Notes: generated by a model from the sequence alone, not told the origin. DNA of 64,000 bases from Streptomyces albiflavescens (GCF_014645835.1 NZ_BMMM01000003.1:590291-654290); one strand, 5' to 3'; positions 1 through 9,249 are shown, counted from the stretch's first letter. Numbers and translations are program-made.

Positions 1-1
1 G

Positions 2-1840
2 GGCGAGGTGCACACCGTGGCCCGGGTGCGCGAGTCGACGTATCAGCCGGGTGCGAGCAAGAACGGCTGGGACCATCCGGTGAGTTGGTGCCGTGACTAC
101 GACGGCGGCCGCTCCTTCTACACCGGCATGGGCGGCACCGCGTCGGCGTACGACGAGACCGACTTCCGTGCGCATCTGCGCGGCGCCCTGCTCTGGACGT
201 CTCGGCTCGTGCAGGCCGACTGCAAGGCGACGATCAACGCCGACTACAAGGCGGAGCGCCTGACGCAGCCCAATCAGCCCGGCCAGAACGACCAGATCGG
301 TGAGCCGCACGGGCTGGTCACCGCACCCGACGGACGGGTGCTCTACATCGGCCGCGGCGGCGCGGACTCCTCCCAACCCGTCATCACCGACTGGAACAAC
401 CCGGACGTCGGCAAGGGCAAGGGCGAGATCCATGTCTACGACCCCAAGACCGGCAAGGTCACTTTGGCCGGCGCGCTCACCGTGTTCGGCAACAAGGGCG
501 GCGGCGATGAGCTGATCAAGGTCGAGGAGGGCCTGCTCGGCATCGAGATCGATCCGAACTTCGAGCAGAACGGCTGGGTGTATCTGCACTACACACCTCA
601 CTCGCAGATCAACCGTGACACGCAGATGGCCGAGCGGCGCGTCTCGCGCTTCACCCTCGATCTCGCCACCGACAAGCTGGACCTGAGCAGCGAGAAGGTG
701 CTCCTCAAGTGGCCGGTGCAGATCCACAGTTGCTGCCACGCGGGCGGTGGGATGGCCTGGGACTCCAAGGGGAATCTCTACATCGCGACCGGTGACAACA
801 ACTCGAGCCGCTTCAGCGACGGCTACTCGGGAAACAATCCCGAACCCAACTACAAGGGTGTGTCGTTCGCGGACGCTCGCCGCACTGCGGGCAACACCAA
901 CAACCTCAACGGCAAGATCCTGCGCATCCACCCGGAGCCCGACGGCACGTACACGCTGCCGGAAGGCAATCTCTTCACCGGCAAGGAGACCGCCGAGGGC
1001 GGCGGCAAGACACGCGGCGAGATCTATGTGATGGGGGTCAGGAACCCGGCGCGGATCTCGGTCGACAAGAAGACCGACACCCTGTACGCCGGGTGGGTCG
1101 GCCCGGACGCGAGCGCGCCGTCGACCACTTGGGGCCCTGCCAAGTACGACACCTTCGCCGTCATCACCAAGGCGAGCAACCGGGGTTGGCCGTACTGCAT
1201 GGGCAACAGGCAGCCCTACCGGGACCGCAATCTGCCGGACCCGACCAAGCCGCTCGGCTGGTACGACTGCGATCATCCCAAGAACGAGTCCCCGAACAAC
1301 GACGGTCTCGTCAATCTTCCACCGGTCACCGGCAACAACATCTGGTACTCGCCCCAGGGTGGCGCCCCGGACTATCCGCGCGACGCGAACGGCATACCGT
1401 CGTACAAGCAGGAGGAGGCCACCTATCTGCTGCCGTGGCTGAAGGGTGGTGGCCAGGCGGCGATGAACGGGCCCCTCTACCGGTACGACGCGTCGATCCC
1501 CAACGCCACGAAGTGGCCCTCCTACTGGGACGGCAAGTGGTTCGTCGGCGACTTCTACGACTCCGACCAGCCGCGCAACGCCGTCCTCACCGACCCGAAG
1601 ACGGCCGGCGACGGCGGCCTGCCGATCCACTCCGAGTCGCTGAAGAAGATCGTGCCCATCGGCAACGACGGCATCAAGAACCTCATGGACTGGAAGTTCG
1701 GACCGGACGGCGCGCTGTACGTCCTCGACTACGGCCGCGGCTTCTTCACCTCGGACTCCAAGTCGGCGCTGTGGAGGGTCACTTACACGGGCGGCGGTCC
1801 GACGCCGGCCGCCGATCGACTGGCCAGGAGGGTGGAGTGA
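2..1840 (+). CDS. ThuA / glucose-sorbosone dehydrogenase-like protein, 5' partial
   Basis: The frame is open to the left edge, so the true start is outside the window. The GTG at 8 is not taken as a start. The first ~70 residues look like the end of a ThuA-like domain (SFYTGMGGT, then an RGALLW helix). After a linker, ~450 residues form a glucose/sorbosone dehydrogenase-type beta-propeller, with EPHGLVTAPDGRVLYIGR as first blade and GGGMAWDSKGNLYIATGDN and GVRNPARI later. Such proteins are usually secreted and may oxidise sugars with PQQ, but family members differ and the substrate cannot be read. The stop overlaps the next start by one base (TGATG), so the two are probably translated together. 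ThuA and DUF1080 domains often occur together in carbohydrate-modifying loci. Confidence 0.85.
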   Translation, partial: GEVHTVARVRESTYQPGASKNGWDHPVSWCRDYDGGRSFYTGMGGTASAYDETDFRAHLRGALLWTSRLVQADCKATINADYKAERLTQPNQPGQNDQIGEPHGLVTAPDGRVLYIGRGGADSSQPVITDWNNPDVGKGKGEIHVYDPKTGKVTLAGALTVFGNKGGGDELIKVEEGLLGIEIDPNFEQNGWVYLHYTPHSQINRDTQMAERRVSRFTLDLATDKLDLSSEKVLLKWPVQIHSCCHAGGGMAWDSKGNLYIATGDNNSSRFSDGYSGNNPEPNYKGVSFADARRTAGNTNNLNGKILRIHPEPDGTYTLPEGNLFTGKETAEGGGKTRGEIYVMGVRNPARISVDKKTDTLYAGWVGPDASAPSTTWGPAKYDTFAVITKASNRGWPYCMGNRQPYRDRNLPDPTKPLGWYDCDHPKNESPNNDGLVNLPPVTGNNIWYSPQGGAPDYPRDANGIPSYKQEEATYLLPWLKGGGQAAMNGPLYRYDASIPNATKWPSYWDGKWFVGDFYDSDQPRNAVLTDPKTAGDGGLPIHSESLKKIVPIGNDGIKNLMDWKFGPDGALYVLDYGRGFFTSDSKSALWRVTYTGGGPTPAADRLARRVE

Positions 1841-4050
1841 TGTCCCAAAGACGTTGGTGGACGGCTTTGCTGGCGTCCCTGCTGATGGTGCTGGGGCTCA
1901 CATCGACCTCCGCGTTCGGGCGGACCGAGTCCCCGAACGCCGGGTCCTCGAAGGACGCGGCCGCTCAGGTGCTCACCTGGACCGCGGGGGACGACATCAC
2001 CCAGTACGCCTCCGTGCCGCAGACCGCGGTCGCGGGCCCGACGACAATCGTCTTCGAGAACAGCGCGGCGACCGGCAACACCACCGGCATGCCGCACACG
2101 TTGACGTTCGACGTCTCCGACCCGGAGTACAACAACGACGTCCCGCTGAACATCCTGGCCAACCCGAACGACGACCAGGGCGGCAGGCACACGGCCGAAG
2201 TCACCCTCACCCCCGGCCGCTACCGCTTCTACTGCACGATGCCGGGTCATGAACGGATGCAGGGCATCCTCGTGGTGACGGAAGGCGGTGGCTCGGACAC
2301 GACGGCGCCCGAGACATCGGCCTCGGTGAGCGGCACGCAGAACTCGCAGGGCGCGTACGTCGGTTCGGCGTCGGTCACGGTCACGGCGACCGACGCGGGT
2401 GCCGGCGTCGACCGGATCGAGTACGCCCTCGGGGACACGGGTGCCTGGCAGCCGTACACCACGCCCGTCGTGGTCGACCAGGTCGGCGCCCACAAGGTCC
2501 GCTATCGCGCGATCGACAAGGCGGGCAACACCGCCGCCGAGAAGAGCGTCGACTTCACGGTGGTCGCACCGCCGACGGACGACACGACAGCGCCCGAGAC
2601 CTCGGCGACGGTGAGCGGCGAGCGGAATCCCGACGGTGCGTACATCGACATGGCGACCGTCACCGTCTCCGCCTCCGACACCGGTTCCGGGGTCAACACG
2701 ATCGAGTACGCGGTCGACTCCGGCGGCTGGCAGCCGTACACGGCGCCCGTGATGGTGCACGCGCTCGGCGCCCACCAGGTGCGCTATCGCGCGACGGACA
2801 AGGCGGGCAACACCGCCGCCGAGAAGAGCGTCGACTTCACGGTGGTGGCGCCACCCGTCTCCGACACGACGCCGCCGGTGACCGGGGTGAGCGTCGACGG
2901 GACGAAGAACTCCGACGGCGCCTATGTGAACAGTGCCAAGGTGACCGTGAACGCGACGGACGAGGGTGGTTCGGGGGTCGCCGCGATCGAGTACTCCCTC
3001 GACGGCGGACCCTATCTGGCGTACTCCGCACCGGTGTCGGTGGACCGGGTCGGCGCCCACACGGTGGCGTACCGGGCGAGCGACAAGGCGGGCAACACGT
3101 CGGAGCCGCGCACCGTGAGCTTCACCGTCGCATCGGGCGGCGGTGTGCCCGCGCCCAACTGCCCCGAGTACGACGAGCGGTTGACGGTGATCGTGGGAAC
3201 GGTCGACTCGGGTGTACCGAACCGGGTCACCAACAACCGGTGCCGTATCAATGAGTTGATCGAGGACGAGAAGGAGTGGACCTCCCAGGCGCTGTTCCTC
3301 AAGCATGTCAAGACCGTCCTGGACAAGCTTCTCGAGGAAGGTGTCATCGACCAGCGCGAGTACAACAGGATCAACAAGGCGGCCAAGCAGTCCGGCATCG
3401 GCAAGCCGGGCCAGACCGGCGGCTACCGCAAGATCTTCGACGGCTCGCAGGCTTCCTTCGATCGGTGGGAGCACGTGGGTGGCGGTTCGTTCGGGCTGAA
3501 CACCGACGGGTCGATCACGTCCGGCACCACGCAGGGCGGGCTGGGCATGCTGTGGTTCCCCGAGCGCAAGTACGGCGACTTCTCGCTGAAGCTCCAGTGG
3601 CGTGACGACGCTCCCGGCACCGGGAACGCCAACTCCGGTGTGTTCGTGCGGTTCCCGTGGGTCCACGACCACCCGGAGGAGTCGCGGCCTGAGTGGGTCG
3701 CCATCAAGTACGGGCACGAGGTGCAGGTGCTCGACCGGCCCGACGGCGACATGTACAAGACGGGCTCGATCTACGGCTTCGACCGCGTGGGTCTCGCCGG
3801 AGCGGGCGTCACCCAGAAGGGCACCTGGAACGACTACGAGATCCGTGTGGTCGACCAGCACTACTCGGTGTACCGCAACGGCGTGCTGATCAACGAGTTC
3901 GACAACACCGGCGGCCAGGACTTCTCTCCGCCGCGCTCGGACGACCCGGGCACGGACGGGCGGCGGTTCGCCTCCGGTTACGTCGGGCTCCAGGTGCACA
4001 GCACGACGGATGTCATCTCGTACCGGGACATCCGGATCAAGGAGTTGTAA
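1840..4050 (+). CDS. Secreted cupredoxin / Ig-like repeat / DUF1080 protein
   Basis: 736 aa. A Sec signal peptide covers residues 1-27 (RR, hydrophobic core, AFG end). Residues ~42-147 are a cupredoxin domain with a plausible type-1 copper set: H86, C132, H137, M140 in the YCTMPGHERM motif. Three Ig-like repeats of ~95 aa follow (~152-435), each starting DTTAP/DTTPP and carrying DKAGNT near the end, as in OmpL47-type or FN3-like repeats. A helical linker leads to a C-terminal DUF1080 (3-keto-disaccharide hydrolase-like, jelly-roll) domain from ~residue 528. The start ATG overlaps the preceding stop, fixing this start over longer in-frame openings upstream. Likely an extracellular sugar-acting copper protein working with its upstream partner. 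The substrate is not inferable. Confidence 0.85.
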   Translation: MSQRRWWTALLASLLMVLGLTSTSAFGRTESPNAGSSKDAAAQVLTWTAGDDITQYASVPQTAVAGPTTIVFENSAATGNTTGMPHTLTFDVSDPEYNNDVPLNILANPNDDQGGRHTAEVTLTPGRYRFYCTMPGHERMQGILVVTEGGGSDTTAPETSASVSGTQNSQGAYVGSASVTVTATDAGAGVDRIEYALGDTGAWQPYTTPVVVDQVGAHKVRYRAIDKAGNTAAEKSVDFTVVAPPTDDTTAPETSATVSGERNPDGAYIDMATVTVSASDTGSGVNTIEYAVDSGGWQPYTAPVMVHALGAHQVRYRATDKAGNTAAEKSVDFTVVAPPVSDTTPPVTGVSVDGTKNSDGAYVNSAKVTVNATDEGGSGVAAIEYSLDGGPYLAYSAPVSVDRVGAHTVAYRASDKAGNTSEPRTVSFTVASGGGVPAPNCPEYDERLTVIVGTVDSGVPNRVTNNRCRINELIEDEKEWTSQALFLKHVKTVLDKLLEEGVIDQREYNRINKAAKQSGIGKPGQTGGYRKIFDGSQASFDRWEHVGGGSFGLNTDGSITSGTTQGGLGMLWFPERKYGDFSLKLQWRDDAPGTGNANSGVFVRFPWVHDHPEESRPEWVAIKYGHEVQVLDRPDGDMYKTGSIYGFDRVGLAGAGVTQKGTWNDYEIRVVDQHYSVYRNGVLINEFDNTGGQDFSPPRSDDPGTDGRRFASGYVGLQVHSTTDVISYRDIRIKEL

Positions 4051-4173
4051 GGACCTGAAGGGAAAGGAGTCGTAAGGGGCGGGGGACGTCCGTCCCGTCC
4101 GAGCCGTTGTCGGTGGCGTGCGGCATGCTGTGATCAGTGGCTGCCGTACGCCGCTGACTACGGGGAGGTCTGT

Positions 4174-6264
4174 GTGTTCACGGGGATCGAAGAGGTCGGC
4201 TGGGCGTCGATGGGGCACGCCTACACCGACTCGGCGACGGACGTGCCCGACCTGCTGTGGGGTCTCGCCTCGGACGATCCAGCGCGGCGGGACATCGCGC
4301 TGGACGGGATGTACGGGGCGGTGCACCACCAGGGAGATGTGTACGACAGCACGGTGGCGTGCATACCGTTCCTCTTCGAGCTGGTCGCGACGCCGACGGT
4401 CGCCGACCGGGACGCCGTCGTCGGACTGCTGCGCAGTATCGCCGGCGAGAAGGAGCCCGACCCCGAGGAGCTGGGCGGCATCTTCGAGGACGAGGAGGAG
4501 GACGCCGAGTGGATCCAGCCCTTCCTCGACGCCTCCACGCTGATCCGCGGGCGCGCGGACTTCTTCCTCGACCTGCTCGACGATCCGGACGCGGAGCTGC
4601 GCGCCGCGCTTCCGGGTGCGCTGGCCCATCTGCACTCCGACCCCGCGCGGGTGTTCGCCGCGCTGCGCCCCCGGCTGTCCGTCGAGTCCGACCCCGAGGC
4701 CGCACGGGCCCTGGCTCGCGCCATCGGCAGACTCGCCGTCGATCACGCGGAGACGCTCGGCGCCGAGGCGGGACCGGTCCTGCGGGACATCGTGGACCAC
4801 ACCACCGACCCCGAGCTGCGCATGACCGGCCTCGCCCAACTGGCCCGCTGCGCACCAGACTTGCTGCCGGAGAACACCGCGGAGCTGGCAGCGGAGGTGA
4901 TGCGGCTCGCATACGAGGCGAAGCACGGACCGGAGGAGGACAAGGAGCCGGAGCCGCAGCGGCCACGCACGGACACGATGGTGTCGTATCTGCGGGAGCT
5001 GAAGGCCGAGCACCGCAAGGCCGTCGACGCCGATGTGGCCGACGATCTGCTGGAAGAGCTGCACCGGGCGCTCGGCGACCGCACCGAGGAGCGCTTCGAT
5101 CTGCTCAACGAGCAGCTGTGCAGCCGCGACTGGGGTCAGCGCATCGCCGCGGTACGGATGAGTGGCCTGCTGCTGACGGGCTGGCGCGCACCGAACGATC
5201 TGCCGGTGGCCCTGCTCGCCCGACAGCTCGTGGAGGAGGAACCCGAGCTCTCCGAACGGGCCTTGGGCGAGTTGTGCTACGTGGCCCCGATCGCCGGGGT
5301 CATCGCGGACATCCTCGCGGTGTGTGTACGGGAGTGGGACGACGAGTGGGAGCCGGACGGCTGGCAGCGCACGCTCTACGGCAGGGCGCTGGAGGCACTG
5401 GCGCTTCAGGGTGACGAGCGAGCCGTGCCCGCGCTGGTCGACGTCATGGCGGAAGGCGGCGACATACCGGAATATCTGGCCAGGTGGGTCGGGGCGATCG
5501 GACCCGAGGCGGCGGCGCCTCTGGGCCCGGTGCTGCACCGCCGGCTGGCCGCGCTCACGCCCGAAGCCCCAAGCCGGGACAGGAGCTGCCTGATCGACGC
5601 GCTCGGAGTGCTCGCGCCGGCCGGGACACTGCCGCTGATCATCGGCATGCTGGGGGACGACCAGGGCCGGATGACGCACTGGTCGGCGCTTCGGGCCCTC
5701 ACGCGGTACGGGCGCTCGGCGGGCGAAGCAGCCGTGCGGCTGCGGGAGTTGGTAGCCTCGGACGCCACCTCGACCGAGGTCGCACTGGATGCGGCGGAGG
5801 CCCTCTGGGCGGTGACCGGTGAGGTCGAGCCGGTGCTGTCCGTCGTCCGCGAGGCCCTCGACTCGGACCACTGGTACGGGCGGTCGGCGGCGCTGCGGAT
5901 CCTGGGCGCGCTCGGCCCGACGGGCGCCCCGCTGGCCCCCTGGCTGCGGGAGCTGACGGCGGCCCATGACACGAACACCCCCGCGGCCGTCGCCCTGTGG
6001 AAGGTGACCGGCGACGCCGAGGCGGTGCTCCCGGTGCTGCTGAGCGCGTGGACGGCCATGCCCAAGAGCCGCCCCGCCACGGCGGCCTGCCTGGTCGAGA
6101 TGGGCTCGGCGGCCGCCCCAGCCCTCCCCCTCATACGCGAGGAGTTGTCGTCCGTCCGCCGCCACAACAACGACAACTCAACAGGGAACATGCGCTACGA
6201 CGTGGCCTCGGACGAGGCGCTGCTGAGGGACTGCCGGACGATCGTGGCCGCGATCGGCGACTGA
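4174..6264 (+). CDS. HEAT-repeat protein
   Basis: 696 aa, no signal peptide. The GTG start is preceded by GGGGAGG at a suitable distance. The sequence is a string of alpha-helical pairs rich in A, L, E and D, with HEAT/PBS-lyase-like elements such as DDPDAELRAALPGALAHL and GRSAALRILGALG. An acidic stretch (EDEEEDAEW) lies near residue 108. Helical solenoids of this type normally bind proteins, and no catalytic motif is visible. It stands alone, 120 bp after the secreted-protein pair and convergent with the LigD polymerase gene. Large HEAT-repeat proteins are common and mostly uncharacterised in Streptomyces. Confidence 0.8.
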   Translation: MFTGIEEVGWASMGHAYTDSATDVPDLLWGLASDDPARRDIALDGMYGAVHHQGDVYDSTVACIPFLFELVATPTVADRDAVVGLLRSIAGEKEPDPEELGGIFEDEEEDAEWIQPFLDASTLIRGRADFFLDLLDDPDAELRAALPGALAHLHSDPARVFAALRPRLSVESDPEAARALARAIGRLAVDHAETLGAEAGPVLRDIVDHTTDPELRMTGLAQLARCAPDLLPENTAELAAEVMRLAYEAKHGPEEDKEPEPQRPRTDTMVSYLRELKAEHRKAVDADVADDLLEELHRALGDRTEERFDLLNEQLCSRDWGQRIAAVRMSGLLLTGWRAPNDLPVALLARQLVEEEPELSERALGELCYVAPIAGVIADILAVCVREWDDEWEPDGWQRTLYGRALEALALQGDERAVPALVDVMAEGGDIPEYLARWVGAIGPEAAAPLGPVLHRRLAALTPEAPSRDRSCLIDALGVLAPAGTLPLIIGMLGDDQGRMTHWSALRALTRYGRSAGEAAVRLRELVASDATSTEVALDAAEALWAVTGEVEPVLSVVREALDSDHWYGRSAALRILGALGPTGAPLAPWLRELTAAHDTNTPAAVALWKVTGDAEAVLPVLLSAWTAMPKSRPATAACLVEMGSAAAPALPLIREELSSVRRHNNDNSTGNMRYDVASDEALLRDCRTIVAAIGD

Positions 6265-6332
6265 CGGCCGCCTCCGGGCCCGGCCGCGCTCGCGACGGGC
6301 GGCTCTCCCGCGGAGCCCGGCGCGCTCGGAGG

Positions 6333-7349
6333 TCAACCGTCCTCGCGCTTGGCGCGGCTCGGCTGCACCCGCTTCGGCTCGCCCGGCATCTTCGGGTACT
6401 CGGGCGGGTACGGCAGATCGCCCAGGCCGTGGTCGTGCTCGTCGCGGCTGGCGAGTTCCAGCAGGCCTTCCAGGGAGAAGGCGTGGTCGTCCATGTCGGC
6501 GTGCACATCGCCGAGTTCGGCGAAGCGCCGCGGCATGGTCGCCAGATCGAAGTCGCGCGGCTGGGCGTCGTCCACCTCGTCCCAGCGCAGGGGCGCGGAG
6601 ACGGGTGCGTGCGGGCGAGGGCGTACCGAGTAGGCGGAGGCGATGGTGCGGTCTCTGGCGGTCTGGTTGTAGTCCACGAAGATCTTTTCGCCCCTTTCCT
6701 CCTTCCACCAGGCGGTGGTGACCTGGTCGGGCATACGGCGCTCCAGTTCGCGCCCGACCGCGATGGCGGCCCGGCGCACCTGCGTGAAGGTCCAGCGCGG
6801 CTGGATCGGCACGAAGACATGCAGGCCCCGTCCGCCGGAGGTCTTGGGCCAGCCGCGCAGATCGCCGTATTCGTGCAGCACCTCGCGCAGTTCGTGAGCG
6901 GCACGCACGGCGTCGGCGTAGTCCGTGCCGGGCTGTGGGTCGAGGTCGATCCGGAGTTCGTCGGGGCGGTCGACGTCGTCACGGCGGACCGGCCACGGGT
7001 GGAAGGTGAGCGTGCCGAACTGGGCGGCCCACAGCACGGCGGCGGGCTCGGTCGGGCACATCTCGTCCGCGCTGCGGCCGCTGGGGAAGGTGATGTGTGC
7101 GGTCGGGATCCAGTCGGGCATGTTCTTGGGGGCCCGCTTCTGGTAGAAGGACTCGCCCGTCACCCCGTCCGGGTACCGCTCCAGGGTGGTGGGGCGGTTG
7201 CGGAGGGCGCGCAGGATTCCGTCGCCGACAGCGAGGTAGTACTGGGCGAGGTCCAGCTTCGTGAAACCGCGCTCCGGGAAGAAGACCTTGCCGGGGCTGG
7301 ACAGACGTACGGTCCTCCCGGCTGCCTCGAGTTCCACCGCATCGCCCAT
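6333..7349 (-). CDS. LigD-type polymerase (archaeo-eukaryotic primase) domain protein
   Basis: 338 aa. The whole protein is the polymerase/primase module of the bacterial NHEJ enzyme LigD. The metal-binding pair is D135 and D137 in ELRIDLDPQPG; KTSGGRGLHVFVPI and the FVDYNQTARDRTIASAYSVR block are also typical. ATG MGDAVELE is chosen because homologues begin close to the VRLSSPGKVFFPE motif; an in-frame upstream ATG would add 12 residues. Known members add ribonucleotides or fill gaps during double-strand break repair. Neither Ku nor a fused ligase is adjacent. A separate ATP-dependent ligase lies at 32.8 kb, as in streptomycetes with split polymerase and ligase genes. Confidence 0.9.
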   Translation of the reverse strand: MGDAVELEAAGRTVRLSSPGKVFFPERGFTKLDLAQYYLAVGDGILRALRNRPTTLERYPDGVTGESFYQKRAPKNMPDWIPTAHITFPSGRSADEMCPTEPAAVLWAAQFGTLTFHPWPVRRDDVDRPDELRIDLDPQPGTDYADAVRAAHELREVLHEYGDLRGWPKTSGGRGLHVFVPIQPRWTFTQVRRAAIAVGRELERRMPDQVTTAWWKEERGEKIFVDYNQTARDRTIASAYSVRPRPHAPVSAPLRWDEVDDAQPRDFDLATMPRRFAELGDVHADMDDHAFSLEGLLELASRDEHDHGLGDLPYPPEYPKMPGEPKRVQPSRAKREDG

Positions 7350-7508
7350 GCGAGCCACGGTAGGCGCAGCGCGGACACCTCGCACACCGGGCGGACGGCC
7401 GTATCACCGCGCAGAATCGGAGCGGTTCTGCGAGGGTTCCAATAGGCACAGGTCAGATGCCATATTGACCCACCTTCTCACGCCGTTCTCTCACAATCAG
7501 CGGGACCG

Positions 7509-8177
7509 TTAGGCGCGGGCCTGGATGATGAGGGTGCCGACCGTCCGGTTCCCAGGGGGAGCCGCCAATACCGTTGCTCTGGTGCCCGTGAAGCCGTACT
7601 CGCTCAGCAGCCGCTCCCATACCTGAGGCTCGTAGTCCCAGCGCTTCACGACGAGCGGGTCCTCGTCGGCCCCGCGCGGGATGTAGGAGGCCTGGCAGCC
7701 GTAGCAGCCCTCCACCGGCGGCTGCTGCGAGAACACCAGTCGGCCGCCCGGGCGGAGCCGCTCTCGCACCGCGGGCAGCAGCCGGGCCGGGTCGGTGAAC
7801 CACACCGCCCCGTACACGGAATAGACCGCGTCGAACATCCCGGTTGCGCCTCGCAGGAACTCGACCGCCTCGGCCCGGTGCAGTTCCATGCCGGGCATCT
7901 GCCCCCACCGCTCACGCGCACCCTGCAGTTGCGCAGGCGACACGTCCACCCCGACGGCCGAACAGTCGAGCGACGCCAGGTGCGCGAGGTTGCCGCCCTT
8001 GCCGCAACCCAGGTCGAGAACCCGGGACCCCGCGGCTACACCGAGGAGTTCGGCGCCCGGCCCGTGGTCCGGGTACTGGGTCCAGTTGAACCAAGTGGTC
8101 TCTCCGCGGGCATTCGTCGGCCGGCGCTCGGGGCGCTGCTGCGCGTAGGTGTCCCAGGCGATCGCCGTGTCTGTCAC
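7509..8177 (-). CDS. Class I SAM-dependent methyltransferase
   Basis: 222 aa, GTG start with a GGAGC ribosome site. The SAM-binding motif I is VLDLGCGKGGN near residue 52, and the acidic residue ending strand 2 is in AVGVDVS. The FDAVYSVYGAVWF segment and C-terminal strands follow the Methyltransf_11/25 fold. The N-terminal TTWFNWTQYPDHGPG segment probably shapes substrate access. It is the last gene of a coupled minus-strand operon after a glycine-rich-domain-like protein and two small Cys-rich proteins, 78 bp behind the former. The substrate is unknown; the operon context suggests a protein or peptide as readily as a small molecule. Confidence 0.88.
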   Translation of the reverse strand: MTDTAIAWDTYAQQRPERRPTNARGETTWFNWTQYPDHGPGAELLGVAAGSRVLDLGCGKGGNLAHLASLDCSAVGVDVSPAQLQGARERWGQMPGMELHRAEAVEFLRGATGMFDAVYSVYGAVWFTDPARLLPAVRERLRPGGRLVFSQQPPVEGCYGCQASYIPRGADEDPLVVKRWDYEPQVWERLLSEYGFTGTRATVLAAPPGNRTVGTLIIQARA

Positions 8178-8255
8178 GTCTTGCTCCGCTCATAGGGCCA
8201 GCCGCCCGGCTGTGACACCGGACGGCTGGAGTGTCTTACAGGTGATGCTGCTGCG

Positions 8256-8720
8256 TCAGCCGTTCTTGGGGCTGTCCGTGCACCCTGCGTGGCATTGGGT
8301 GCACTTAGCCAGGTTCGGCCACAGCTCCTCGTCGACCGCGAAACCGGCGGCGCGGAAGGCGGCGAGCGTCCGCTCGCGAGTGGCCTGGGGGCCGCTGGCC
8401 GTCTCCTCGTCTTCGTCGGTGGGGACGTGGTGGACGAAGCGACCAACTACGCGCTGGCAGAACTCGGCGTAGTCGACAGTGTGGAGGAGGAACGCGTGCC
8501 AGCCGTGGTCGACCAACTCGCTCGGTACGAGGGACTGGCCGGGCTGCTGGCCGGACGCGGCGATGAACGCTGCGGCCTGGCCGACGATGCGCCGTGCCAT
8601 CGGGGCGCTGATCTCCGGGTGGTCGGTGGTGATGCGGTGGGTGAGCCGGTCGGTCACCTCCGGGTCGATCAGGGTGATCGGGTCGGTGGTGCTCACGGGA
8701 CGTTCTAATGCGATGGTCAC
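8256..8720 (-). CDS. Glycine-rich-domain (GRDP/DUF1399)-like protein with Cys-rich tail
   Basis: 154 aa. The GTG at 8720 is preferred because a perfect AGGAGG lies seven bases upstream and the start forms a GTGA overlap with the upstream stop; the longer ORF has no such support. The central segment DHGWHAFLLHTVDYAEFC with following GRFVHHVPTD resembles GRDP/DUF1399 proteins (W-H...Y...F-C...H-H). The C-terminus ends in CTQCHAGCTDSPKNG with three closely spaced cysteines, suggesting a metal site or a tail that is modified. It is coupled to two small Cys-rich proteins upstream and followed by a methyltransferase. The family assignment is from motif memory and is moderate; the function is unknown. 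Confidence 0.7.
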   Translation of the reverse strand: MTIALERPVSTTDPITLIDPEVTDRLTHRITTDHPEISAPMARRIVGQAAAFIAASGQQPGQSLVPSELVDHGWHAFLLHTVDYAEFCQRVVGRFVHHVPTDEDEETASGPQATRERTLAAFRAAGFAVDEELWPNLAKCTQCHAGCTDSPKNG

Positions 8721-9058
8721 GTGATTCCTCCTGTTGTGGATGATCGCCTCGGGTGAGAGGCGTCTGAACCCGCCCGCCCCCATTGCTCACGGAATACGGG
8801 ACGGGCGGGAGTTGAGCCCGGCTCCGGCACGTCCCAACACGCGCCGGAGCCGGGGGTCTGGGTGTGTGGTGCGCTGTGGCAGTCGGGGCAGGCGTAGACC
8901 TCGATGTCGAGGACGTGCGCGCCGCAGCTGCCGCGGGCTATGCCTGCGCTCACGGCCCCGCTCGACAGGCGCTTGCCGCACCAGACGCACGCCCACCCGC
9001 TGTACTGCGGGCGGGTGAGGGCCAGCGCGGACGGCAGCTGCCGCGCGATGGCCTTCAC
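8717..9058 (-). CDS. Small zinc-ribbon-like protein
   Basis: 113 aa. The GTG start overlaps the upstream stop as GTGA, which decides it over a 270-aa open frame extending further upstream. CxxC pairs occur at C24/C27 (CVWCGKRL) and C57/C60 (ACPDCH), with C45 and nearby histidines between them. This is the pattern of a small zinc ribbon. The last ~35 residues are low complexity. Its stop overlaps the next start, again as GTGA. Small actinobacterial proteins of this kind often sit near DUF5753 regulators; I do not recognise a specific family or role. Confidence 0.68.
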   Translation of the reverse strand: MKAIARQLPSALALTRPQYSGWACVWCGKRLSSGAVSAGIARGSCGAHVLDIEVYACPDCHSAPHTQTPGSGACWDVPEPGSTPARPVFREQWGRAGSDASHPRRSSTTGGIT

Positions 9059-9249
9059 TGGTCGGCGACCGGGATCAGGCCGTGCTTCTCGCGGCAGGGC
9101 ACGCAGGCGAAGGTGCCGCCACCCGGGCCGGAGCCGGCCTCGTGGATGCGGACCAGGCGGGCCGTATCGCTGAAGTCCTTGTGCCAGCTGCACCAGGCGT
9201 AGTTGGAAGGGATGGTGCCCGCGGGGGGCGCCTGCGTAGTCTCGGCCAT
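9055..9249 (-). CDS. Small Cys/His protein, first gene of operon
   Basis: 64 aa, ATG start MAETTQAPP. A likely zinc site is formed by C20-x2-H23 (WCSWHKDF) and C49-x2-C52-x3-H56 (ACVPCREKH). The GGGTFACVPC segment resembles small Streptomyces hypothetical proteins found with helix-turn-helix regulators. It is the promoter-proximal gene of the four-gene minus-strand operon, and its stop overlaps the following GTG start by four bases. The intergenic region upstream holds one arm of a long inverted repeat and is shared with a divergent regulator operon. Function unknown. Confidence 0.68.
   Translation of the reverse strand: MAETTQAPPAGTIPSNYAWCSWHKDFSDTARLVRIHEAGSGPGGGTFACVPCREKHGLIPVADQ

Noticed and set aside
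1783..6165. 1460-codon open frame on the minus strand
   Set aside because: It lies antisense to two convincing genes, is made of H/R/G/V-rich GC-frame translation and has no domain. A codon-bias shadow.
8256..8300. CxxCH as a c-type heme site in the GRDP-like protein
   Set aside because: No signal peptide or maturation genes; a cytosolic protein with extra Cys is more likely to bind metal or be modified.
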